Part shown: piece by piece, positions 44,705-51,883 of the stretch | Layout: the number at the start of each line of letters is the position of its first letter | How positions within the stretch are numbered: the first letter of the stretch is position 1 | Source: Oribacterium parvum ACB1 | GTDB lineage: Bacteria; Bacillota; Clostridia; Lachnospirales; Lachnospiraceae | Assembly (NCBI RefSeq): GCF_000238055.2 | Contig: NZ_KE148312.1 | Span: 1,546,501 to 1,610,500, forward strand | Length of the DNA: 64,000 nt | Reading direction: 5' to 3' | Made by a program: the position numbers and the translations under genes | The notes under the pieces: generated by a model | What the model was told of the DNA's origin: nothing | Databases searched by the model: none | Seen by the model: the letters and a program-made list of their open reading frames with translations, nothing else

Positions 44705-45946
44705 GTGAAAATAATCGGAATCGCGCTAAGCGATGAATATACGGATATTTCCTTGGTAAAAGAAGAGTATACCTATCGCTTTCCTACTCTTTTAAGCAGG
44801 GAAAGACAGGAGAATCGCTTTTATATCGGAGAAGAAGCGTACAAGAAGAATCTGGATGGCGGTGTTATCCTGGTTGATAAACTGCTCTCTCTTTTTAAGA
44901 AAAAGGGAAGTGCTACTCTGGCAGAGAAATGTTATGATGCCGGAGAACTTTTGGCTATATTTTTAGAGCAGCTTCTTATAGAAGGAGAGAATCGCATAAA
45001 GGGGAAGGAGATTCCTGAAGAAGATGGCAAAGATGTTCTTGTACTCAGTGTTCGAGATGCAGAGCCGGAAGTGATGCATTCGCTTAAGGCTCTTCTAAAC
45101 AAGACCTTTTCCGACAGATATGAAATCCGTTTAGTCAGCCATGCGGAAAGCTTTGCACACTATATTTTAAGGCAGGAAAAGAAGCTCTACAATCGTTTGG
45201 TGGGAATGTTTGAATTTTCCTCTCAGGTGCTGTACTACTATGAGATGCAGGTGTCCAAAGGCAGTAAAAAGTACGCTATCTCTGTTGGGGAAGCACAGCC
45301 GGATGCCTTATCCTCTGGTATACTGGAAAACCCCATAGGAAGGAAGATGACGGATCAGGTGCTCTCCGGTGTCACGGATCGTATTACCAAGGCTAAGGTC
45401 TATAGTGCATTCTTCCTTTCAGGAAAAGGTTTTGAAAATACGGAGCTCTTTCCAGAGTTTATGAAGAAGCTGCTTCGGGGAAGAAGGGTTTGTGTAGAAT
45501 CCTTTCTTTTCTCTATTGGCGCTTTGGAATACGGAAAGCTGATTGGCAAGGGAGAAGAAGAGGAATACTTACTTCTCTGCGATACTCGGATTTCTCATGA
45601 AATCAGTATTAAGGTAAGCCAGAAGGAAAGAGAATTCCCTCTTTATCTTGCTCATGCCGGAGATCCTTGGCTTGAGGAGAGAAAGGACGTATATCTTCTT
45701 TTGGATAATCAGGACTATATTGATTTTCAGGTACATAAGTTAAGTGGAAGTGCCAGAGCTAAGCAATACAGGATGAGCCTAAAGGAGTTTCCGAAGAGAG
45801 AGCGTCGTTGTACTAAAGTTTCCTTGCATACCCGTTTTTGGGGAAATGAAACAGCCGTCATTAAACTTACGGATTTGGGCTTTGGAGAGCTTTGGAAGGG
45901 GACTTATCAATCCATTGAAGAAAGTATTCCCCTAGGAAAGGAGTAA
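44705..45946 (+). CDS. Degenerate Hsp70/actin-fold protein (DUF5716-like)
   Basis: 413 residues from GTG 44705, with AAAGAGG upstream. The layout follows the ASKHA fold: a phosphate-1-like start IIGIALSDEYTDISLV (3-18), ESFAHYIL (148-155) like the Hsp70 EPxAA helix, a phosphate-2-like GMFEFSSQVLYYYE (167-180) lacking the glycines of DLGGGT, and an adenosine-like FFLSGKGFENTELF (226-239) with SIGALEYGKLIG (260-271). The end (TRFWGNETAVIKLTDLGFGEL) recalls an Hsp70 substrate-binding beta domain. Missing glycines suggest lost or altered ATPase activity. I know it only as a DUF5716-like family of Lachnospiraceae. It is 19 bases after the previous gene. Confidence 0.72.
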   Translation: MKIIGIALSDEYTDISLVKEEYTYRFPTLLSRERQENRFYIGEEAYKKNLDGGVILVDKLLSLFKKKGSATLAEKCYDAGELLAIFLEQLLIEGENRIKGKEIPEEDGKDVLVLSVRDAEPEVMHSLKALLNKTFSDRYEIRLVSHAESFAHYILRQEKKLYNRLVGMFEFSSQVLYYYEMQVSKGSKKYAISVGEAQPDALSSGILENPIGRKMTDQVLSGVTDRITKAKVYSAFFLSGKGFENTELFPEFMKKLLRGRRVCVESFLFSIGALEYGKLIGKGEEEEYLLLCDTRISHEISIKVSQKEREFPLYLAHAGDPWLEERKDVYLLLDNQDYIDFQVHKLSGSARAKQYRMSLKEFPKRERRCTKVSLHTRFWGNETAVIKLTDLGFGELWKGTYQSIEESIPLGKE

Positions 45947-45947
45947 G

Positions 45948-46733
45948 ATGGCGCTGATTTTATGCAAAGCGGAGGCAAAAACGCCCTATTATTATGAAAG
46001 ACTGGATTTGCACATATACTCTCTGGAAGAACTTGCCTATGCTCTGGGGCATTATCTTTATCTGGTGCCGGAACATTTTGTCGGGAAGGAACTTTGTCAC
46101 TGGATTATAGACAGTTTGGGCGAGCAGACCTTCGGCGAGAAGCTTCTTTCGCTGATAGAAATGGGGGAAAAAGAAGAGCGACTGCTCTTTCGCCTGATTC
46201 GGGAATCCGGATATTATACGGAAAAAGAAGTGGATGAGCTCAGTATGGAATGGAGAAGAATCCATGCTTTAAGTGAAGCGGAAAGAAGAGAAAAGATGGG
46301 AGACAGCCTCTTTTCTTTAGGGAAATACGGTAAGGCTCTGGATGCGTATCAGGACGCCTTGCATTTTGAGGAAAATGGTCGCAGAATCCGAAAAATCGGA
46401 GAGAGCTATATTCACACAAAGGAATTCCAGCGTGCAGCGGAAAGCTATAGAAAACTTTATGAAAGAAATCACGATAAGATGGCGGCAAGAAGACTGTATT
46501 TTCTTTCTAAAATGTGCTTCCCGAAAGATAAATTCAAAGATGTTTTTTCGGAGCTGGATGAGGGCGTGACCGATTCCTGGGAAAAGGAGTGGGAAGACAG
46601 TCTGAAAGCGGCAAGAGTAAGCTCGGAAAGAAAAGAAATTGACGGGGCGTATAGAGAGGGAAAGGAAGTCTTTCTTTCCTTTGCAAGAAAAAAAATCGAA
46701 TCGTGGAAAGAAGAGATTCGAGGTAGAGCGTAG
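45948..46733 (+). CDS. TPR protein of the DUF5717-DUF5716 module
   Basis: 261 residues, starting one base after the stop of the Hsp70-like gene, with AAGGAG inside that gene's last codons. The N-terminal 110 residues (ALILCKAEAKTPYYYERL, SLEELAYALGHYLYLVP) look like a helical domain. Two to three TPR units follow (GDSLFSLGKYGKALDAYQDAL, GESYIHTKEFQRAAESYRKLY), and the C-terminus is charged and helical. No signal or membrane segment. Tight spacing points to a complex with the preceding protein, much as TPR co-chaperones pair with Hsp70. The pairing is inferred from context only. Confidence 0.75.
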   Translation: MALILCKAEAKTPYYYERLDLHIYSLEELAYALGHYLYLVPEHFVGKELCHWIIDSLGEQTFGEKLLSLIEMGEKEERLLFRLIRESGYYTEKEVDELSMEWRRIHALSEAERREKMGDSLFSLGKYGKALDAYQDALHFEENGRRIRKIGESYIHTKEFQRAAESYRKLYERNHDKMAARRLYFLSKMCFPKDKFKDVFSELDEGVTDSWEKEWEDSLKAARVSSERKEIDGAYREGKEVFLSFARKKIESWKEEIRGRA

Positions 46734-46750
46734 GATAGGAGGAAGAGGGA

Positions 46751-49453
46751 ATGAAAGAACTCGCAAAACAGTATAATCCGGAAGAGGTTGAGGACAGAAT
46801 ATATGAAAAGTGGCTGAAGGGGAATTATTTTTCAGCAAAGGTCAACCATGCCAAGAAGCCTTTTTCCATTATGATGCCGCCTCCTAATGTTACGGGACAG
46901 CTTCATATGGGGCATGCTTTAGATAATGCTTTGCAGGATACACTAATTCGTTTTAAGAGAATGCAGGGCTATGAAACGCTCTGGCAGCCAGGAACGGACC
47001 ATGCAGCCATCTCTACGGAAGTTAAAGTGATCAATATGCTGAAGGAACAGGGCATAGATAAGCATGATCTCGGAAGAGAGGGATTTCTGAAGGAGGCTTG
47101 GAAGTGGAAGGATAAATATGAGAAACGAATCGTAGACCAGCTCCATAAGATGGGTTCCTCTCCGGATTGGAACAGAATTCGTTTTACCATGGATGAGGGC
47201 TGCTCTCATGCGGTTCTACAGAGTTTTATCCACCTCTATGAAAAAGGCTATATCTATAAGGGTTCCAAAATCATCAACTGGTGCCCTGTTTGTCAGACTT
47301 CCATTTCCGATGCGGAGGTGTTGCATGAGGAGAAAGAAGGTTCTTTCTGGCATATTCTTTATCCCATTGTCGGAGAAGAGGGAAAGTATGTGGAAATCGC
47401 AACGACCCGTCCGGAAACTCTCCTTGGTGATATGGCGGTTGCCGTAAATCCTGAGGATGAGCGCTACAAGGATCTTGTGGGGAAAGAGCTTCAGCTTCCT
47501 TTGACAGATAGAACAATTCCCGTTATTGCCGATCAGTATGTAGACAAAGAATTCGGAACCGGCTGTGTAAAGATTACACCGGCTCATGATCCCAATGACG
47601 CTATCGTGGGAGAACGCCATAATTTAGCAGTGATGAACATCTTAACGGATGATGCAAAGATTGATTTACCGGGTTCCAAATACCACGGCATGGATCGTTA
47701 TGAGGCAAGAAATGCCATGGTTTCGGATCTTGAGGCGCAAGGGCTTTTAAAGAAAGTGGTACCGCATATCCATAATGTGGGAATTCATGATCGCTGTGGG
47801 ACAACCGTTGAACCAATGGTGAAACCCCAGTGGTTTGTAAAAATGGAAGAGATGGCAAAGCCTGCTATTGAAGCCTTAAAGAACGGAGAGCTACAATTTG
47901 TTCCGGAAAACTACGGAAAGACCTATCTCCATTGGCTTGAAAATATCAAAGACTGGTGTATTTCCAGACAGATTTGGTGGGGACATCGTATTCCTGCCTA
48001 TTATTGCGATTCTTGCGGGGAAATGCTGGTGAGTGAAGAAATGCCTAAAAGCTGTCCGAAATGCGGCGGAACACATTTCACACAGGATGAGGATACCCTG
48101 GATACCTGGTTCTCCAGTGCTCTTTGGCCTTTTGAAACGCTGGGCTGGCCGGAAGATACCGAAGATTATCGCTATTTTTACCCCACGGATGTACTGGTTA
48201 CCGGATATGACATTATCTTCTTCTGGGTTGTTCGCATGGTTTTCTCCGGAATCGAGCAGACCGGAAAAGTACCGTTTAAAAAGGTACTCATTCACGGACT
48301 GGTTCGAGATGATCAGGGAAGGAAGATGAGTAAGTCTCTCGGAAACGGGATCGATCCTTTGGAAATCATTGCCGAATATGGTGCAGACGCGCTTCGAATG
48401 ACGCTTCTTACCGGTAATGCGCCCGGAAATGACATGCGCTTTTACCATAGCAGAGTCGAAGCCAGTCGAAACTTTATGAATAAGGTTTGGAATGCTTCTC
48501 GCTTCCTTTTCATGAATTGTAATGAAGAGGAGTGCAAGGCTCTTTCAATGCTGTCTTCTCTTGAAAATCCGACCCTTGCCGAGCTTTTAGACAAGGTTCC
48601 GGAGAATTTGGAGATGGCGGATAAGTGGATTCTTTCCAAGTTAAACAGCGTTGTAGCGGAAGTGACGAGAAATCTGGAGTCCTTTGACCTCGGTATTGCT
48701 TTGGATAAGACACAGAGCTTTATCTGGGAGGAGTTCTGTGACTGGTACATCGAGATGGTGAAGCCGCGTCTCTATAACGAGGGGGGAGAGAGTAAGCGTC
48801 TTGCTTTATGGACTTTATTGAAAGTCCTTAAGACTTCCTTAAGCTTGCTTCATCCCTTCTGCCCCTTCATTACGGAAGAAATATATGAGACGGAGAAGTC
48901 TTTATTTAGAGACGATGAGAAACCTCTAATCATTTCCGAGTTTCCGAAATATACGGAAACACTGGATTTCGATACCGAAGAGAAGGAAATAGAGGAGATT
49001 AAGGAGGCGGTTCGTGCTGTCCGAAATATTCGTACGGAAATGAATGTACCCCCATCTAAAAAAGCTACAATTTATCTCGTTTCCGAGGATGAATCGTTAA
49101 GAAAATCGTTCCAACATAGTAAGGTATTCTTTGCTACCCTTGCTTTTGCTTCCGATGTTATAATACAGGAGAATCGGGACGGCATTCCGGAGAATGCCGT
49201 ATCCGTTCTCATTCCGAAGGCGAATCTGTTCATTCCCTTCAGTGATCTTGTGGATATCGAAAAAGAGCGCGAGAGACTGGAGAAGGAAGAAGAGAGGCTG
49301 AAGAATGAAATACAACGTGCAGAAGGAATGTTGAAAAACGAGCGATTCCTTTCCAAGGCGCCCAAAGAAAAGGTTGCAGAAGAAAAGGAAAAGGCAGATA
49401 AGTACAGACAGATGTTAGAGCAAGTTAAAGAGAGAAAGGGAATGCTTTCCTAA
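46751..49453 (+). CDS. valS: Valyl-tRNA synthetase
   Basis: 900 residues, normal length. The class I signatures are HMGH (52-55, variant of HIGH) in PPPNVTGQLHMGH and KMSKS (525-529). The editing CP1 domain (about 190-370), a zinc-type CxxC pair (YYCDSCG, CPKCG), the anticodon-binding domain and the C-terminal coiled coil (about 835-898) are all visible. It follows the TPR gene by 17 bases and has no T-box leader of its own, so its transcription seems tied to the module upstream. Ribosome site AGGAGGAAGAGG. Confidence 0.98.
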   Translation: MKELAKQYNPEEVEDRIYEKWLKGNYFSAKVNHAKKPFSIMMPPPNVTGQLHMGHALDNALQDTLIRFKRMQGYETLWQPGTDHAAISTEVKVINMLKEQGIDKHDLGREGFLKEAWKWKDKYEKRIVDQLHKMGSSPDWNRIRFTMDEGCSHAVLQSFIHLYEKGYIYKGSKIINWCPVCQTSISDAEVLHEEKEGSFWHILYPIVGEEGKYVEIATTRPETLLGDMAVAVNPEDERYKDLVGKELQLPLTDRTIPVIADQYVDKEFGTGCVKITPAHDPNDAIVGERHNLAVMNILTDDAKIDLPGSKYHGMDRYEARNAMVSDLEAQGLLKKVVPHIHNVGIHDRCGTTVEPMVKPQWFVKMEEMAKPAIEALKNGELQFVPENYGKTYLHWLENIKDWCISRQIWWGHRIPAYYCDSCGEMLVSEEMPKSCPKCGGTHFTQDEDTLDTWFSSALWPFETLGWPEDTEDYRYFYPTDVLVTGYDIIFFWVVRMVFSGIEQTGKVPFKKVLIHGLVRDDQGRKMSKSLGNGIDPLEIIAEYGADALRMTLLTGNAPGNDMRFYHSRVEASRNFMNKVWNASRFLFMNCNEEECKALSMLSSLENPTLAELLDKVPENLEMADKWILSKLNSVVAEVTRNLESFDLGIALDKTQSFIWEEFCDWYIEMVKPRLYNEGGESKRLALWTLLKVLKTSLSLLHPFCPFITEEIYETEKSLFRDDEKPLIISEFPKYTETLDFDTEEKEIEEIKEAVRAVRNIRTEMNVPPSKKATIYLVSEDESLRKSFQHSKVFFATLAFASDVIIQENRDGIPENAVSVLIPKANLFIPFSDLVDIEKERERLEKEEERLKNEIQRAEGMLKNERFLSKAPKEKVAEEKEKADKYRQMLEQVKERKGMLS

Positions 49454-49487
49454 AATTTCAACCTTCCTTCAGAAAACGGGAGGTTCT

Positions 49488-50063
49488 ATGAAGAGGTTAA
49501 TAAAATTAAGTTTTCTTACGGCAGCTTTATTGTTTTGCCTTGCCTTTACGGTAACGGCGGAAGAAAGAGCTGCAAGTAATGAAGAAATTGCTGCGGTAAA
49601 GAGCGGACATAGTACGGCATACAGCTGGGAAAACAGTGGAAATCACTGGAAGCTGCTGTACTTGGATGTGAAGGGAAAGTCTTGGAAGTATGCAAAGGAT
49701 CGTTGGGTGCAGATTGGCAGTCGCTTTTACTATTTCGATGGAGAAGGCAATGCGGAAGAAGGCTGGTTCCGGCTTGAAGGAAAGTGGTATTTTGCGGAAT
49801 ATGATTCCACAATGAGAAACAGTGAAACGGCCTGCGTGGTTCGTACAGGCTGGGCAAGTATTTCCAACGACAGAGGTCGCTACCATACCTTCTACTTTGC
49901 AACGGATAAGGATGGAAGACCAAGCGGCATGCTGCAGGGGGATGCGGGACGCTATGATGCGTTCACCATCGACGGCAGAGAGGTTTATTTTGATGACCAG
50001 GGCTATGCGGATACACGGACCGCTCCGGGAGATGTGCAGAAGTTCTCGGGAAAGAGAGTGTAA
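49488..50063 (+). CDS. Secreted protein with wall-binding repeats
   Basis: 191 residues. A signal peptide (about 1-24, ending TVTA) precedes aromatic-Gly repeats of the choline-binding/CW type: WVQIGSRFYYFDGEGNAEEGWF, LEGKWYFAEYDS and YHTFYFATDKDGRPSG regions. No catalytic domain is seen, so it is made almost only of wall-binding units. It is the second such protein in the window (the other is at 1472). It lies between valS and rlmH with tight spacing, an odd place for a surface protein. Confidence 0.8.
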   Translation: MKRLIKLSFLTAALLFCLAFTVTAEERAASNEEIAAVKSGHSTAYSWENSGNHWKLLYLDVKGKSWKYAKDRWVQIGSRFYYFDGEGNAEEGWFRLEGKWYFAEYDSTMRNSETACVVRTGWASISNDRGRYHTFYFATDKDGRPSGMLQGDAGRYDAFTIDGREVYFDDQGYADTRTAPGDVQKFSGKRV

Positions 50064-50064
50064 G

Positions 50065-50544
50065 ATGACTTTAAGAGTCTGTGCTGTTGGTAAAATCAAA
50101 GAGAAATTTTTTAAAGAGGCACTTTCCGAATATGGAAAGCGCCTCTTTAAGTATTGCAAATTAGAAATGATAGAAGTAGCAGACGAGAAGACAAGGGAAG
50201 GAGCAAGTTCTCTAGAAGAGCAAATGGTCCTCGATAAAGAAGGGAAGAGGCTGATGGAAAAGATTCCGGAACGCTCCTTTGTCATTGCTCTTGCAATAAA
50301 AGGAAAAGAAATGGATTCTCCTGAATTGGCAAAGAATATGGAGAAACTTTTTCTGGAAGGGAAAAGTGATATTACTTTTGTTATAGGCGGTTCCTTGGGG
50401 CTTAGTGAAGAACTCTATCAAAGAGCGGATCTTTTGCTCAGCTTTTCGCGAATGACGTTCCCGCATCAGTTGATGCGTGTTATTTTATTGGAGCAGATTT
50501 ACAGAAGCTTTCGTATTAATTCGGGAGAGCCCTATCATAAATAA
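50065..50544 (+). CDS. rlmH: 23S rRNA pseudouridine-1915 N3-methyltransferase RlmH
   Basis: 159 residues, exactly the family length from ATG 50065, which follows the preceding stop by one base. It has the SPOUT knot fold with FVIGGSLGLSEEL (about 106-118) and the C-terminal QLMRVILLEQIYRSFRI and GEPYHK, all hallmarks of RlmH. It methylates Psi1915 in helix 69 of 23S rRNA on the assembled 70S ribosome. A longer in-frame reading from 49822 would run through the previous gene and is not real. Confidence 0.96.
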   Translation: MTLRVCAVGKIKEKFFKEALSEYGKRLFKYCKLEMIEVADEKTREGASSLEEQMVLDKEGKRLMEKIPERSFVIALAIKGKEMDSPELAKNMEKLFLEGKSDITFVIGGSLGLSEELYQRADLLLSFSRMTFPHQLMRVILLEQIYRSFRINSGEPYHK

Positions 50545-50767
50545 CAAAAAATATGCCAAAGAATAATTGTTTTTATAAATCTTATTTATTTATAACAGAC
50601 AAAGATTTTATTTTCGTGTAATTCGGCTGGAATCTTCTTCCGAAAAATGATAGACTTGTTACAGAAATTTGTTCGTGACAGGCTTTATTTTTTTACTCTG
50701 TATTTAAAAAAATAAGCTGTCCGAAAAGTGAAAAAAGTGAGGAAAATTTAAAGAAAAGGAGGGGAAA

Positions 50768-51265
50768 ATGTTTCAGTCAGGCACGTATGTGGTTTATGGC
50801 TGTAAGGGGGTTCATAAGATTCTTGGAACCACTCATCTGAACTTGGAAGGGATTCCGAAAGACCGGGAGTACTATGTGATGCAGGCAGTAAAGAAACCGG
50901 CCGGAGCAGTATATGCTCCTGTGGAAGCCGGCAAGACGAATATGCGATCGGTAATGACCAGAGAGCAGGCAGAGATTTTTCTGCATACCGCAGAGCAGAT
51001 TCACGCATTATGTTGTAAGACACCGAAGCAAAGAGAAGAGAACTGTCGGGAAGGAATAAAGAGTTGTTCTCCGAATGCATTGCTGCAAGTGATTAAAACG
51101 GTGAAAGAGAGAAGGGAAGAAAGAGCCAGGCAGGGAAAGAAGCTTACACTTTTAGATCTGCATTTCATGGAACAGGCGGAAGATATACTGTATGAAGAAC
51201 TGGCGATTTCTCTGAGTATTTCCAGAGTAGAGGTAGAAGAGAAGATTCGAGCTTATGCGTCATAA
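50768..51265 (+). CDS. CarD/CdnL family transcription regulator
   Basis: 165 residues. The N-terminal RNA-polymerase-interacting domain (about 1-65) begins MFQSGTYVVYGCKGVHKI, and a helical DNA-binding C-terminus follows. CarD proteins bind the RNA polymerase beta subunit and stabilise open promoters. The usual HG in this N-terminal motif is KG here. It is a stand-alone gene with AAGGAGGGG upstream; the 223-bp gap before it is AT-rich and shows no clear promoter. Confidence 0.85.
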   Translation: MFQSGTYVVYGCKGVHKILGTTHLNLEGIPKDREYYVMQAVKKPAGAVYAPVEAGKTNMRSVMTREQAEIFLHTAEQIHALCCKTPKQREENCREGIKSCSPNALLQVIKTVKERREERARQGKKLTLLDLHFMEQAEDILYEELAISLSISRVEVEEKIRAYAS

Positions 51266-51327
51266 GGGCAAGAGTAGGAATCGGGAGATAAAAGCTGACT
51301 TGTAAGGAATAAAGCAGAGTATTAGAG

Positions 51328-51358
51328 GGGATAAGGTGTATGCCTTATTCCCTTTTCC
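51328..51358 (+). terminator. Probable terminator after the CarD gene
   Basis: GGGATAAGG (51328-51336) pairs with CCTTATTCC (51343-51351), followed by the mixed C/T tail CCTTTTCCC. Moderate. Confidence 0.55.
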
Positions 51359-51369
51359 CATTCTGGGCA

Positions 51370-51398
51370 TTGCCATTAAAGATGCTTTTTCGTATACT
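51370..51398 (+). promoter_or_regulatory. Promoter for gtrA-yfhO
   Basis: TTGCCA at 51370-51375 and TATACT at 51393-51398 with a 17-base spacer, 64 bases before the GTG start of the GtrA gene. Confidence 0.7.
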
Positions 51399-51462
51399 TG
51401 ACATTGGATTTTAAAAAGACTTAAGAGAAAGTCGGTCTATTCCGGTTTTATTTGGAGGGGTC

Positions 51463-51867
51463 GTGAAAAAAAACATACTGGAGGAAGGCGTACGTTATAT
51501 CATTGTGGGAGTACTCACCACGGCGATAAATTATATTGTTTATGCCGGCTGCGATTTTCTGTTCGAAAGAATGGGAATTCCGCCTTTTTTTTCTTATAAA
51601 ATTGCGTATCTGATTGCGTTTGTTATAGCGGTGTTTTTTGCTTATTTTGCGAATAAATATCTGGTATTTCAAAAGTCGGGCGGGAATAAAGGAAGAGAGC
51701 TTTTTTCTTTTTTTAGCCTCCGTATCGGATCGGGTATTCTCAGCTTTTTGCTTTTGATGTTTTTTGTGGATTTTCTGCATTTTACGCATACTCCGGGCTG
51801 GATTCTCAGTTCCGGAATCAATCTGGTATTAAACTATATCGGAAGTAAGTTCTTTATTTTTAAATGA
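51463..51867 (+). CDS. GtrA family membrane protein
   Basis: 134 residues starting with GTG, with GGAGGG before it. Four membrane helices in the GtrA pattern: RYIIVGVLTTAINYIVY at the start, FAYFANKYLVF in the middle and INLVLNYIGSKFFIFK at the end. GtrA-type proteins are thought to flip or assist lipid-linked sugars in glycan decoration. The YfhO gene follows after about 16 bases, so the two likely serve wall or teichoic-acid glycosylation. Confidence 0.9.
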   Translation: MKKNILEEGVRYIIVGVLTTAINYIVYAGCDFLFERMGIPPFFSYKIAYLIAFVIAVFFAYFANKYLVFQKSGGNKGRELFSFFSLRIGSGILSFLLLMFFVDFLHFTHTPGWILSSGINLVLNYIGSKFFIFK

Positions 51868-51883
51868 GGTTTTTGAGGTGAAA

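Noticed and set aside
49822-50064. N-terminal extension of rlmH through the wall-repeat gene
   Set aside because: RlmH is 159 residues in the family, and the ATG at 50065 gives exactly that; the upstream frame lies inside a well-supported gene.
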